Counted from the stretch's first letter, positions 36,670 to 46,166 are shown. The stretch is DNA of 64,000 nt from Tunturibacter gelidoferens (GCF_040358255.1 NZ_CP132938.1:2914001-2978000); one strand, 5' to 3'. Notes: generated from the sequence alone by a model not told the origin. Numbers and translations: made by a program.

Positions 36670-37700
36670 CGTCATTTCCACCGCGGGCGCGGCGATCGTT
36701 TCTTTGTAATCGGGCCGGTAAATCTGACGGGGGGCTTCTTATATCCATTCTTGGTGCTGTTGGTCATCACTGTGGGCAAGTGCTTGATGTCTTGCTGCGC
36801 TTTCACAATGGCGAGTGCATGGCTCAGCCGCTTGTTCTCGACTACGGCTGTATGACTTACGCGCTGATCCTTGCTGAACACGCGGCAGGGAAGCAAGTGC
36901 CCATTCCATCGCACCTCGAGCGGCCGATCTGCGAAGTCGTAAATCTCGACATACTGGCCTGCCAACCCGTCTGCCAGGTCACTTCGCTCGAGTATGATCT
37001 GCCTGCGATCGTAGGCGAGAGTGAGCTGCTGACCTACGTGGCGCTGTTCGCGGTGCGGCCAGGCGGGCAGCCTGCACGTTCAACTTGCGATGCAGATTCT
37101 CTGTCTTCTCTGCGGGCACCGAGAACTTCTCGTTGAACTGCTTCACGAACCCCGGTAGGAACATGTTGCCGGCTGCCATATCGCTGACGCCGGCGAGGCG
37201 CAGCTCCTTCACCAGACGATCCTGTAACGTTCGATTTGCTCATTCGAACCGGCCCTTAGCCTGGCTTGAGTTGGCGCATAGAATCTCGATGTTGAGCTCC
37301 GCCAGCGCACGACCGAACTGCGTCATACCGGAGCCGCCCTTCGCATCCGGCTTGTTGACGCGGAAGACGGTGTGCTTGTCGGAGTAAAACGCGACAGGGC
37401 ACCCATGATCGTTCAGATACCCCTGCAGCGCACCGAAGTAGGAGTCCGTGCTCTCGCGGAGCACGAAGCGCAGTTGCATCAGCTTGCTTGTGGCGTCATC
37501 GATGAACACCAGCAACGTACAGGGCGCGCCACGCTGCTCGAACCAGCGATGATCGCTCCCATCGATCTGGACGAGCTCACCGTAGCTCTCGCGTCTAAGT
37601 CGGGGCTGGTGAAAGCTCCGGCGCTGCTTACGCGACAGCCCATCCTCGACCATCCATGTCCGCAGGGTCTGGTGCAAACAGCATTCTGGAACCGATTAGA
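36670..37700 (-). pseudogene. ISNCY-type DDE transposase, broken
   Basis: Minus-strand frames give 'RESYGELVQIDGSDHRWFEQ' (first catalytic Asp), 'TLLVFIDDATSKLMQLRFV', 'GCPVAFYSDKHTVFRVN' (second Asp) and 'FGRALAELNIEILCANSSQA' followed by KGRFE (catalytic Glu), then TGA at 37240-37242 where CGA (Arg) is expected, then 'LVKELRLAGVSDMAAGNMFL' and, after a further frameshift near 37045, 'AGQYVEIYDFADRPLEVRWN'. The N-terminal HTH is missing at the 37700 side. Confidence 0.75.
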
Positions 37701-37730
37701 GTAGTGGATTGAGGCAATGAGGACCGATAG

Positions 37731-38447
37731 ATGGGCGAGCTGAAGGGGATGAAGGAGCTGTTTGCGGGGCGACATTTTGATCGCGAGATCATCGTTCTGT
37801 GCGTGCGCTAGTATCTACGCTACAAACTCAACCTCAGTGATCTAGTCGAGATGATGGCCGAACGCAGGTTGGATATTGCGCATACCACGATCATGCGCTG
37901 GGTACAGAGATATGTTCCGGAGTTCGAGAAGCGCTGGAATGGCTATGCACGCAAGAGCGGTCGCTCGTGGCGTATTGACGAGACGTATCTGAAGGTCCGT
38001 GGCCGTTGGGTCTACCTGTATCGCGCCGTCGACCGGGATGGCAACACCGTCGACTTCCGACTGAGTCCGAATCGGGATGTAGCAGCGGCCAAGGCCTTTT
38101 TCCGCAAAGCGCTTCGCACGCAGCTGCGCGCACCTGTCAGCATCACGCTTGATGGCTATGCCGCTTCGCATCGAGCAGTGCGTGAAATTCCAAACGAAGA
38201 CGAGGCATGGAAGCGCACCAAACTGCGATCGTCGAAATACCTGAACAATCTGATCGAACAGGATCATCGGGGTATCAAGTCCCGAACCAGGCCCCTGCTC
38301 GACTTCAAGAACTTCGACTACGCCGCCATCACAATTGCCGGCGTCGAACTACTCCACCGTATTCCCAAAGGTCAATTTGCCCTGCATCGCCGACGTCTCA
38401 AAGATCAAGCTGCGCCTGCGATCTGGAATGCAGTCCTTGCTGCATAA
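37731..38447 (+). pseudogene. IS6-family transposase with in-frame TAG
   Basis: From ATG 37731 the frame reads 'KELFAGRHFDREIIVLCVR', TAG at 37809-37811 where the family has Trp, and then a full DDE transposase: 'WRIDETYLKVRGRWVYLYRA' (first Asp), 'PVSITLDGYAASHRAV' (second Asp), 'NLIEQDHRGIKSRTRPLLDF' (Glu region). The downstream ORF could start at ATG 37851 but would lack the N-terminal DNA-binding helices. A single TGG-to-TAG change explains it. Terminal repeats were not found. Confidence 0.8.
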
Positions 38448-38829
38448 ACCACGGCCTCTCCAGTCGCCTTAACGTGCATACCTCAATATTTGCACCAGAG
38501 CCCGCGCGAGAACGTCCTGCATCTCCTGAGTTTCTTTTTCGAGGATGCAGACATCGAGGTGCTGTTCGCTTCCGATTCTTGACTCCGTCTCTTGCATGTT
38601 GGGTCTCCGTTGCGTATGCACGCCGCGTGCCAATTGAACCGCCAGTCAACTTAGCGGCGTATTTTCAGCGGTATGAGTCGGTTGATGAATTGAGGAGGAT
38701 TTCATTCAACTCCGAGCAAGTGTCATGGGATCGACACAGCGTGCGGATTTCGACGCGACGGCGAGTAAGTCGGCTAGAATTCAGTCGGGTCTAGGATTGA
38801 ACATCCAGGGCAGCAAGATTAGGGCATCT
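38448..38829. other. Non-coding stretch before the response regulator
   Basis: No gene is supported. It probably holds the right end of the IS6 element and the regulator promoter. Confidence 0.4.
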
Positions 38830-39483
38830 ATGGCAGATGGTCGAGGCACACGAATGATGGCGGCGGGTGCTCCCACGGTGTTCGTCATCGATGACGACAC
38901 CTTGGTGCGTGCGTCGATCCAGGGCCTGTTGAAGTCGGTGAGCTTGCGGTCCGAAGGCTTCGCGACCGCGCAAGAGTTCCTACACAGCAAGCGACCGGAC
39001 GGGCCAAGTTGCCTCATCCTGGATGTGAGACTTCCCGGAGTCAACGGTCTGGACTTTCAGCGGGAGTTGGCTGATGCCGACATTCTCATTCCTATCATCT
39101 TCATTACCGGTCATGGAGATATCCCAATGACGGTGAAGGCCATGAAATCCGGCGCGGTGGAGTTCCTTACTAAGCCCTTCCGGGATCAGGATTTGCTTGA
39201 TGCGATCAACCAGGCTTTGGATCGAGACCGGGTGACGCGCCAACAGCGGAGTGAGTTTGCCGATCTGCGGAAGCGCTACGAATCCATGACCGCGCGCCAG
39301 CGGGAGGTCATGGCCCTGGTGGTTTCGGGCATGCTCAATAAGCAAATAGCGTTTGAGCTCGGAACCAGCGAAATCACGGTGAAGATCCATCGCGGGAACG
39401 TAATGCAAAAAATGCGGGCCGAATCGCTGGCGGAATTGGTCAGAATGGCGGCTAAGCTCGAGGTTCCACCCGGCAAGAACTAG
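38830..39483 (+). CDS. FixJ/NarL-type response regulator
   Basis: About 217 residues; the ATG could also be one of the two at 38854-38859 ('gaggcacacga' upstream). The receiver domain has '[17 protein letters not shown]' (acidic pocket), phospho-acceptor Asp in '[16 protein letters not shown]', '[20 protein letters not shown]' and Lys in 'FLTKPFRD'. The LuxR-type HTH is 'LTARQ'-like: '[20 protein letters not shown]' and '[15 protein letters not shown]'. It should activate transcription on phosphorylation. No kinase gene is adjacent; a piece of a membrane sensor on the opposite strand (39500-39745) or the distant PAS kinase (10382-12451) could have been the partner. Confidence 0.88.
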   Translation: MADGRGTRMMAAGAPTVFVIDDDTLVRASIQGLLKSVSLRSEGFATAQEFLHSKRPDGPSCLILDVRLPGVNGLDFQRELADADILIPIIFITGHGDIPMTVKAMKSGAVEFLTKPFRDQDLLDAINQALDRDRVTRQQRSEFADLRKRYESMTARQREVMALVVSGMLNKQIAFELGTSEITVKIHRGNVMQKMRAESLAELVRMAAKLEVPPGKN

Positions 39484-39499
39484 ATTGGTATCGACATTG

Positions 39500-39745
39500 C
39501 CTACGGAAAATGGATCCTCTAAAAACCGCAACAATGATCTGTTCGGCGCTGCCGTCCCACTGCGGAATGAGGACGCTGCGACAGACAAGAGCCAGCCCAT
39601 AGGGCGCCGCGAACAAACCAAACCAGAGCAGGATCCGTTCCCGCAGGGCGGCGCTCGAGAAGTGAGCGCACGGGGCGAGTACGCCAACTGTGAAAATCGA
39701 GCTTCCTGTCATTACCAACAACAGGTTGTCAAACGAAAACATCAA
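39500..39745 (-). pseudogene. N-terminal fragment of a membrane sensor protein
   Basis: Starts MMFSFDNLLLVMTGSSIF and continues 'ERILLWFGLFAAPYGLALVC' with 'RSVLIPQWDG', resembling the 7TM-like N termini of acidobacterial signalling proteins (PP2C phosphatases, cyclases). After about 80 residues the frame ends in sequence that overlaps the 3' end of the response regulator. Truncated; family uncertain. Confidence 0.4.
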
Positions 39746-39844
39746 TAAGACCTCCCCGTGTGCTGCGGTTAAGAACAGGCCAGGGGTTATCGTAGTTGTG
39801 CATTTTTCCCAAGTTCCTCACTTTCAGTTTCTTCTGGAGAAGCT

Positions 39845-41275
39845 CTATTTGCCGATGTAGGTGACGTGCCAGACTGAGCGGGAGCCGTCGTCGGTGACGA
39901 ACATGCTGCCGTCTTTGGCGATGGCGACGCCTACGGGGCGGCCCCAGACCTGACCGTCTTTGGTGACGAAGCCGGCGAGGAAGTCTTCGTAGCTACCGTC
40001 GGCGTGGCCGTTGTGCATGGGGATGCGGATGACTTCGTAGCCGGCGCGGTTGGCACGGTTCCACGAGCCATGTTCCGCGGCAAAGGCGTCACCGTCATAT
40101 TGCTCCGGGAACTGTTCTTTCTGGTCAGGATAAAAGACCATCTCGAGCGAGGCCATGTGGGGCTGAACGAGGACATCGGGAGTAATAACCTTGGAGGCAA
40201 GATTGACGCGCTTGCAGGTCTTGGCCTCATCCGCGGTGAGCGCGGCCGCCTGCGGATTGGGGCCGGTGCCGTTGGCGCAGGACTCAGGGAGTCGCGGGTC
40301 CTGGTGGCCGCCCATGTAGTACCAGGGCCAGCCGTAGAAGCTACCTTCCTTGACCGAAGTGACGTAGTCGGGGACAAGGTGATTGCCCAGGTTGTCGCGC
40401 TCGTTTGTAGAGCACCAGAGCTGACCGGTGGTTGGATTGATTGCCTCACCAACGCAGTTGCGGATGCCATGGGCGTAGACCTCGATGAACCTGCCTTCGG
40501 GGGTGTATTCGAGGACATCGGCGCGGTGGAACTCCTTCGGGTGAGTGTCTGGGTCGTCCGCGTTGGAGCCGGACCCCACGGAGACGAGCATATGCTGGCC
40601 GTCTTTGGTGAAGACGACGTCGCGGGTCCAGTGGCCACCGCCGGTGAGCTGAGCGTAGCCTGGGATGTCGGGAACGATGGTCTCGGGGGCGGCGGTGGCG
40701 TGGAGGTCGCCGGAGTGGTAGGGGATGCGCTGTATGGTGGTGGCGTTGCCGACGTAGACGTACTTCGGGTTGTCAGCGGGATAAAAGGCGATGCCGAAGG
40801 GGTGGTCCAGGCCGGTGGCGAACTTTTCGATCTGCGCGGCTTTGCCGTCGGGGCCTACGCCGCGAAGGATGAAGACGGCGCCGGCGCCGGAGTCGGCGAG
40901 GAAAAGATCGCCGTTGGGTGCGGTGCGGATGAGGCGCGGCATGGTAAATGTGCCGCCACTAAGGGCCATGACCTGTTTGTTGTCGGCACGCTGCATGGGG
41001 ATGGAGTCGCCGCCGGCGTAGAGGGTAACTTTGAAACCGGCGGCCGCGATGGGCCAGGCGTCGGCAGGGCGGGGGATGACGTGCGGTGTGTTGTTGACGG
41101 CCTCGTCGGGCTTGGGCTCGGGAAGGTCGGCGAGAGTGATCTTGCGGCGGACGCCGGGCTGTTGTTGGTTCCAGTCGGCGAAGGCGGCCTGGCCGGTGAT
41201 GGTCTGCTGCGCCGGTAGCGCCGCAGGAAGAAGCATGTTGGCTGCGACGAGGACGAGGAAGGAGGGGAATCGCAT
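39845..41275 (-). CDS. Exported sorbosone-dehydrogenase-like PQQ-type propeller enzyme
   Basis: 476 residues from the ATG that begins a signal peptide (MRFPSFLVLVAANMLLPAAL, then PAQQ); the longer frame adds a leader without a signal. It belongs to the glucose/sorbosone dehydrogenase propeller family: 'VTLYAGGDSIPMQRADNKQV', 'NGDLFLADSGAGAVFIL', 'HPFGIAFYPADNPKYVYVGN', 'GGGHWTRDVVFTKDGQHMLV', 'HGIRNCVGEAINPTTGQLWC' and 'GRPVGVAIAKDGSMFVTDDG'. These enzymes oxidise sugars or aldehydes in the periplasm, usually with PQQ. The antisense strand is also open for 404 codons, a GC-bias artefact. Neighbouring genes handle aldehydes and hydroxyacids. Confidence 0.87.
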   Translation of the reverse strand: MRFPSFLVLVAANMLLPAALPAQQTITGQAAFADWNQQQPGVRRKITLADLPEPKPDEAVNNTPHVIPRPADAWPIAAAGFKVTLYAGGDSIPMQRADNKQVMALSGGTFTMPRLIRTAPNGDLFLADSGAGAVFILRGVGPDGKAAQIEKFATGLDHPFGIAFYPADNPKYVYVGNATTIQRIPYHSGDLHATAAPETIVPDIPGYAQLTGGGHWTRDVVFTKDGQHMLVSVGSGSNADDPDTHPKEFHRADVLEYTPEGRFIEVYAHGIRNCVGEAINPTTGQLWCSTNERDNLGNHLVPDYVTSVKEGSFYGWPWYYMGGHQDPRLPESCANGTGPNPQAAALTADEAKTCKRVNLASKVITPDVLVQPHMASLEMVFYPDQKEQFPEQYDGDAFAAEHGSWNRANRAGYEVIRIPMHNGHADGSYEDFLAGFVTKDGQVWGRPVGVAIAKDGSMFVTDDGSRSVWHVTYIGK

Positions 41276-41395
41276 AGTTAGGCACCTTAGGTTTGAAAGG
41301 TATTGGGTTCTTGACTGCGTGCCTGCGAGATAAGTAATAACGATATCGCCGGACGCGTCGGTGGGGCACTTCCTTACGTCACTCAATGGTGTTTG

Positions 41396-42427
41396 CTACG
41401 CCGCCCCCTCTCGGGCATTTCTCCAAAGGTCAATGGACCCTTCTTGTGCATAGCGATCAATCTCATTCAGCTCTGAATCCGTGAACTGGAGCTTATTCAC
41501 CGCATCGAGCGAGTTATCGAGCTGCTCCACATTGTGCGCTCCGATCAGCGCCGAGGTTACGCGTTTGTCACGCAGTACCCACGAGATCGCCATCTGCGCC
41601 AGCGTCTGCCCGCGCCCACTCGCAATTTCGTTCAGCGCTCGCACTCGTGCAAGATTTTCCTCACTCAAGAACTCCTTCTGAAACCAGAGGCCGCCCTTTG
41701 CGCGCGAATTTTCGGGGATCCCGTTGAGATACTTGTTCGTCAGCAGTCCCTGGGCTAGCGGAGAAAACGCAATGCAGCCCACGCCTAGTTTCTCCAGCGT
41801 GCCCAGCAGATCCTCCTCCACCCAGCGGTTCAGCATCGAGTACGACGGCTGATGAATCAGCAGCGGGACTCCTTCGCTCTTCAAAATCTGTGCTGCTTCG
41901 CGCGTCCGCTCCGGACTGTACGACGAAATGCCCACATACAAAGCCTTGCCTTGCCGCACCGCCTGCACCAGCGCGCTCATGGTTTCTTCAAGGGGAACAT
42001 CCATTGTCGGCCGGTGCGAGTAGAAAATGTCGACGTACTCGAGCCCCATGCGCCCCAGGCTTTCGTCCAGGGACGCAAGCAGATACTTGCGCGAGCCGCC
42101 CACGCCGTAGGGCCCAGGCCACATATCCCATCCTGCTTTCGACGAGATCACGAGTTCATTCCTGTGGTCGCGAAAGTCCTTCCGCAGAATATGCCCAAAG
42201 TTTTCCTCGGCCGACCCATACGGTGGGCCATAGTTGTTGGCTAAGTCGAAGTGTGTCACGCCCCTGTCGAACGCTCGCCGGATCACTGCCCGTCCGGTCT
42301 CGAAAACGTCGACGCCGCCGAAGTTCTGCCACAGCCCAAGCGATACCGGCGGCAACACGATCCCAGATCGCCCGCACCGCCGAAACACCGCTCCGTCATA
42401 CCTCTTCCCATCAGGTATATAACTCAT
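41396..42427 (-). CDS. Aldo/keto reductase (YghZ-like)
   Basis: 343 residues, cytoplasmic, NADPH-dependent. The (beta/alpha)8 motifs include the catalytic Asp-Tyr pair in 'HFDLANNYGPPYGSAEENFG', Lys in 'ELVISSKAGWDMWPGPYG', His in 'EYVDIFYSHRP', and the cofactor-binding 'ISWVLRDKRVTSALIGA'. The 'GPYGVGGSRKYL' insertion is characteristic of the YghZ/L-glyceraldehyde 3-phosphate reductase subgroup. It lies 31 bases from the downstream cupin gene on the same strand, and with the dehydrogenase at 42945-43847 forms a small carbonyl-metabolism operon. Confidence 0.92.
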   Translation of the reverse strand: MSYIPDGKRYDGAVFRRCGRSGIVLPPVSLGLWQNFGGVDVFETGRAVIRRAFDRGVTHFDLANNYGPPYGSAEENFGHILRKDFRDHRNELVISSKAGWDMWPGPYGVGGSRKYLLASLDESLGRMGLEYVDIFYSHRPTMDVPLEETMSALVQAVRQGKALYVGISSYSPERTREAAQILKSEGVPLLIHQPSYSMLNRWVEEDLLGTLEKLGVGCIAFSPLAQGLLTNKYLNGIPENSRAKGGLWFQKEFLSEENLARVRALNEIASGRGQTLAQMAISWVLRDKRVTSALIGAHNVEQLDNSLDAVNKLQFTDSELNEIDRYAQEGSIDLWRNAREGAA

Positions 42428-42457
42428 CTTCTTTCTCCTCGGAATTACTTAATGTTG

Positions 42458-42898
42458 TTAGTCGTCAACGCGCAAATGCGTGGGACTCAAGTTGATGTCA
42501 TCCCAGAAGTCATCGTGCAGATTCACAACGACGGGTTCGGAAGTGCTGCGGACTACAATCCATTGGAAGGAGGCGTCGCTCGAAGGATTAATTTCCTGGT
42601 GAGGAAGCCACGCCGGGACATAGAGAAAATCGCCTGCTTGCAGAATGGCGTCAAACTCCCCTCGGTCGCCCCAGCGAACGTAAGAATAGCCGCTGAGGAC
42701 ATAGGCGATCGTGTGCTGCTCTCCATGATGATGTATTCCGGTGCGGGCTCCAGGCTCGACGGAGAAGAGACCTCCCCACATAGGCGACTCTATGCCGGCC
42801 CCTGCATGGACAGCAGCAAAGCGCTGTGATCCGGGCGTTTGAGCAGTCGCAGAGTCGAACTGCGCTGAACGGACTACACGAATAGATTGATGTTGCAT
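42458..42898 (-). CDS. Cupin-domain protein
   Basis: 146 residues from the ATG of MQHQSIRVVRS with 'gcgaggtttt' upstream; the longer frame runs back into the dehydrogenase gene. A single cupin barrel shows the metal-binding 'GARTGIHHHGEQHTIAYVLS' and 'DFLYVPAWLPHQEINPS' (second His motif). Such proteins act as small isomerases, dioxygenases or binding proteins; a role with the neighbouring aldo/keto reductase is inferred only from position. Confidence 0.85.
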   Translation of the reverse strand: MQHQSIRVVRSAQFDSATAQTPGSQRFAAVHAGAGIESPMWGGLFSVEPGARTGIHHHGEQHTIAYVLSGYSYVRWGDRGEFDAILQAGDFLYVPAWLPHQEINPSSDASFQWIVVRSTSEPVVVNLHDDFWDDINLSPTHLRVDD

Positions 42899-42944
42899 AA
42901 AACCTCGCTGGACAGGTAATACAAGGTCCGGTATGACGCCGAAA

Positions 42945-43847
42945 CTAACTTCTCGTTCCGTGACCGATGACAAACGGGGTAATAGCAGCCAGGTCCAAGT
43001 CGCCATTTGAGGGGAGATTGGAGGTAAGTACGGACTGGGCAACGCCTGCCACGGGCAAATTGGCCCCCGCGGTTCCGGCTGTCTCCATGACCAGATCCAT
43101 GTCTTTGCTCATCAGCCGCAACGGAAATTCCGGCGAGTAGTCGTTGTTCTTTATCTTCTGGAACTTCCCTACAAACGCCGGAGGTATGACTGCCGTCTTG
43201 GATAGGACATCGAGCAGAACGTTCCTATTCAATTGAAGATGCTCACCCAGCGACACTGCTTCCGCGATGGCCTGCATTTCGACGCCGAGAAGGAGGTTGA
43301 CGATCAGTTTCATTTGAACCCCAGAAGAACCGCCCCCGACTAAGAACCACTGCTTGGCAATGGACTCGTAAATGGGAGTGCATTGCTCGAAGGTATTCCG
43401 GTCCCCGCCTGCAAACAGTGTGACCGTTCCGGCCTCGACTGCCGGCGTTGATCCAGAGATAGCTAGGTCGAGAAGCCTGACGTCTTGGTTGGAAGCCTCC
43501 TGATGCAGAAGGTGCGATAGTTGCGGCGAGATGGTGCTCATTTCAAGAAGGATGGTGCCTGGCTTTGCCGCGGAGAAAATACCCGCACTGTCGCAATACA
43601 CCGAGTGAACAGCCGTATCATTGGCCAGGCAGGAAAGGACCACATCCGAATCGGCCACAAGCTTCACAAGCGATGGCGCGATCCCTATACCTTTTTGACT
43701 CATCGCTCTTGCCGGCTCTGAACTGCGATTCCATGCCTGAATATTCCAGCCTGATGAATGCAAGCGTTGCGTCAGTCGGCTTCCCATAAGTCCCAGGCCG
43801 ATAAATCCAATTTTGACTGTGCGTTTACTGAGTTTGCTTATTGGCAT
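42945..43847 (-). CDS. NAD(P)-dependent beta-hydroxyacid dehydrogenase
   Basis: About 300 residues (ATG 43847 or 43856). It belongs to the 3-hydroxyisobutyrate/tartronate-semialdehyde reductase family: Rossmann 'IGFIGLGLMGSRLTQRLHSS', substrate signature 'LLDLAISGSTPAVEAGTVTL' followed by FAGG, and catalytic Lys in 'GVQMKLIVNLLLG'. 'PLRLMSKDMDLVMETA' is the typical C-terminal domain. It reduces or oxidises 2-hydroxymethyl or beta-hydroxy acids in the cytoplasm. Same strand and close spacing with the cupin and aldo/keto reductase genes suggest an operon transcribed from about 43.9 kb. Confidence 0.9.
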   Translation of the reverse strand: MPISKLSKRTVKIGFIGLGLMGSRLTQRLHSSGWNIQAWNRSSEPARAMSQKGIGIAPSLVKLVADSDVVLSCLANDTAVHSVYCDSAGIFSAAKPGTILLEMSTISPQLSHLLHQEASNQDVRLLDLAISGSTPAVEAGTVTLFAGGDRNTFEQCTPIYESIAKQWFLVGGGSSGVQMKLIVNLLLGVEMQAIAEAVSLGEHLQLNRNVLLDVLSKTAVIPPAFVGKFQKIKNNDYSPEFPLRLMSKDMDLVMETAGTAGANLPVAGVAQSVLTSNLPSNGDLDLAAITPFVIGHGTRS

Positions 43848-44302
43848 GCCCCTCACGCAATCTCCTCGCTGTCAATTCTTCGTTGCTTCTCTTGGCGGTG
43901 ATCGACGATTCCACATCACCAAGCGTCCACTTTTTCCGGTAGACTCGGCCCTTTGACAGTCTCCCTGGATATATGCAACTCGCGTGCCAGAGTTTGCGGA
44001 TGTGCCGAAGATATGCAGCGGAGAACAACCTACATGAAAACCGGGGCTTTGAGCGATTTCCGCTTTCTTAAATCTGCTGAGGGCCATGTCGGCGATCCGA
44101 CATCTGTCATCCCGTCGTCACGGGGCCTTCCATGCGAGCGCATGTTGGAACCGATGCGCTCCGTACGGGATGCGAGCTTTCACATCTTCATGTCACGCGT
44201 GAGTGAGAGGATCGAATGGGAAATCGGCATCGGCTGTCTATAAGACGCCAGAGCAAGGAACAGTGGGGGAAGGCTAGTACTCAACGCCTTCGCCCACTGA
44301 CT
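43848..44302. other. Non-coding stretch
   Basis: Holds the presumed promoter of the oxidoreductase operon. Short ORFs on both strands have no recognisable family. The mosaic begins at the IS6 end near 44303. Confidence 0.4.
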
Positions 44303-44505
44303 GGCTCTGTTGCATTAACTGAGGCCGTGTATGGTGAGAGCTGAGTCGAGGAGTCCAGCAGATGTCCATCTTCAAGCCGCCGATTTCCGGTCGAGATCAT
44401 CCTGGTATGCGTGCGGTGGTATTGCAAGTACGGCATCACGTATCGCGATCTCGCGGAGATGATGCAAGAGCGCGGAGTTGAGGTCGACGCCTCGACGATC
44501 TTCCG
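44303..44505 (+). mobile_element. IS6-family element, left end with transposase N terminus
   Basis: GGCTCTGTTGCA at 44303 is the terminal inverted repeat of IS6-type elements. From ATG 44362, with one frameshift near 44377, the bases encode 'FPVEIILVCVRWYCKYGITY' and 'RDLAEMMQERGVEVDASTIF', the DNA-binding part of the transposase. The similarity stops at about 44505, where Tn3-type sequence starts in the same frame. Confidence 0.75.
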
Positions 44506-44848
44506 GCGAGCGATCTCCTACGTCAACTCCGGCAAGTTCCGCGTGAAAACCGAAGCGGAGCAGCAAATCTGGAACGAGTGTTCCCGTCTCACCGCCAGCG
44601 CCATCATCTACTACAACACCCTTCTCCTATCACGGGTATACGAGCAAAAGCTGCCGGCGGGCGATCTCGAAGCCATCAGAATCCTCAAAAGCACCTCGCC
44701 CGTCGCCTGGCGCAACATCAATCTGATCGGCAAGTTCGACTTCACTAGCTCATCGCCGGTCGACATCGAAGCCCTAGCAGCCCGCTATCAAAACGAAGAC
44801 TTCTGGCGCCGCTCCATGACCGAAGGAGATGAGGACGGACCGCAATAG
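44506..44848 (+). pseudogene. tnpA: Tn3-family transposase, C-terminal fragment
   Basis: The frame reads 'AISYVNSGKFRVKTEAEQQI' followed by WNECSRL, then 'AIIYYNTLLLSRVYEQKL', 'AIRILKSTSPVAWRNINLIG' and KFDF, the C-terminal end of Tn3-family DDE transposases including the region after the catalytic Glu. About 110 of 980 residues remain. It is fused in frame to the IS6 N terminus, giving a chimeric ORF from GTG 44411 to 44848. Confidence 0.85.
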
Positions 44849-45102
44849 TCAATGACGCCAATTAGACTGTTTCGAGGGGTTGGGCAAAAATAGCCATAAG
44901 CGGACAATTTGGAAGCAAACATTGCGCATAGATTGCTCGATTCATTCAATGCCGGTCATTCGGGGATTAACCCTTACAGCCTCGGTTAGTAAAGGGACGA
45001 GCATGCCCTTATAAGGTATGTATCTGTCGACAAGGATGCCTAAAACCGTTTTTTGTTGAGAGAACACAATCATTGCCGCGAAATGATCTCAAAGCGCGTA
45101 CC

Positions 45103-45291
45103 TCAGCTCTGGCGTTGCCATTCGGTTGGACTGACGCCAAGGTGTCGTTTGAATGCACGGGCGAAATGACCTGCATTTACGAAACCGATTTCAGTGGCGA
45201 CCTCGGCAATCGTCCGGCTATCCAAACGCAGGAGAGCTTTAGCTTGTTGTAACCGTTGATCCATAAGGTAGCGGTGAGGAGTGACTCCCAT
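45103..45291 (-). pseudogene. AraC-family regulator, C-terminal HTH remnant
   Basis: The minus-strand frame has 'NMGVTPHRYLMDQRLQQAKA', 'LLRLDSRTIAEVATEIGFVN' and 'AGHFARAFKRHLGVSPTEWQ', the second half of an AraC DNA-binding domain with the proper C terminus. The upstream part is replaced by the toxin gene fragment (opposite strand), with a junction near 45291. Confidence 0.8.
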
Positions 45292-45292
45292 G

Positions 45293-45636
45293 TTTGCACG
45301 CAAGGCACGCATCAGTGATGCGGACCTTTGGGAAACTGCACGTCTGGTAAATGAGGGTGTAATCGATGCTGATCTGGGCGGTGGCGTGATCAAGCAACGT
45401 ATCGCCCGGTGAAGGGAAGTCGGGCGGGTCACGATCCATCATCCTCTATCGTCTCCAAGGGCGAGCCGTTTTCGTGTACGGATTTGAGAAGAAGGATTTC
45501 GGCAATATCAAGGCGAATGAGTTTGGAAGCCTTCCGAGAGCTGGCGGACGTTGTGTTGGGCTATAGCGATACCGAGATGGCGAAGCGAGTGGCGGACGGA
45601 GCTCTTCTCGAGATACAGCCGCCGAAGGAGGATTGA
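45293..45636 (+). pseudogene. RelE/HigB-like type II toxin, frameshifted
   Basis: Joined frames read 'ARKARISDADLWETARLVNE', 'VIDADLGGGVIKQRIAR', then (extra base near 45411) 'GKSGGSRSIILYRLQGRAVF', 'VYGFEKKDFGNIKANE', then (extra base near 45522) 'LEAFRELADVVLGYSDTEM' and 'AKRVADGALLEIQPPKED'. This is the RelE-fold toxin of HigBA/NadS-type modules. The first few residues are cut off at the AraC junction. With two frameshifts it should be inactive. The stop lies 1 base before the antitoxin ATG. Confidence 0.75.
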
Positions 45637-45637
45637 G

Positions 45638-45955
45638 ATGCCAAAGAAATATCGTAGCGACGTAATGGCGGCAATCCATGAAACCGCGACCGATCTGTAC
45701 AAGGTTGACGGAATGGATCGGAAGACGATGCGCAAGTTCGATGTGCTGTGCCTCACTCCCATTCAGGAGATGACGCCGAAGAAGATTCGCGCCCTTCGCG
45801 CGCGCGAGAAAGCAAGCCAGACTGTCTTCGCGGCCTACCTGAACGTGACGCCGAGCCTGGTGAGCAAATGGGAGCGCGGCGAGAAGCATCCGCAGGGAAC
45901 ATCTCTCAAGCTACTCACCCTGGTTGAAAAGAGGGGCCTGGAGGTCATCGCCTAG
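45638..45955 (+). CDS. higA: HigA/NadS-type antitoxin (XRE HTH)
   Basis: 105 residues from ATG with 'gaaggaggattgag' upstream. The C-terminal HTH of the XRE type is clear: 'KKIRALRAREKASQTVFAAY', 'LNVTPSLVSKWERGEKHPQG' and 'TSLKLLTLVEKRGLEVIA'. In intact modules this protein binds the toxin and represses the operon. Here the toxin gene is frameshifted, leaving an intact antitoxin without a toxin. Confidence 0.85.
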   Translation: MPKKYRSDVMAAIHETATDLYKVDGMDRKTMRKFDVLCLTPIQEMTPKKIRALRAREKASQTVFAAYLNVTPSLVSKWERGEKHPQGTSLKLLTLVEKRGLEVIA

Positions 45956-46166
45956 CCACCCCAAAATCCACTGTACATAAGATGCGTTATAAGACATATA
46001 ATCAGTAGCTTACAAGCGATACCTAAACAATAACATCGCTCCCCTTCGGGTGCTATTGCTCTTTTGGATTCCCACTGTCCAAGTAGCCGACCTCGGACAA
46101 TTGGATCCGATCGCCACACTCATTGCTTCTAACGAGGGTTCCGCGCACTACATCGCCATTCCAGAC

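Noticed and set aside
8460..37811. Alternative genetic code with TAG as sense codon
   Set aside because: TAG terminates several intact genes, for example the receptor (2382-2384) and the cytochrome c at 17034, so the in-frame TAGs are lesions.
40004..41218. 404-codon plus-strand ORF opposite the sorbosone-dehydrogenase-like gene
   Set aside because: Gly/Val/Asp-rich translation typical of an antisense frame; the minus strand has signal peptide and propeller motifs.
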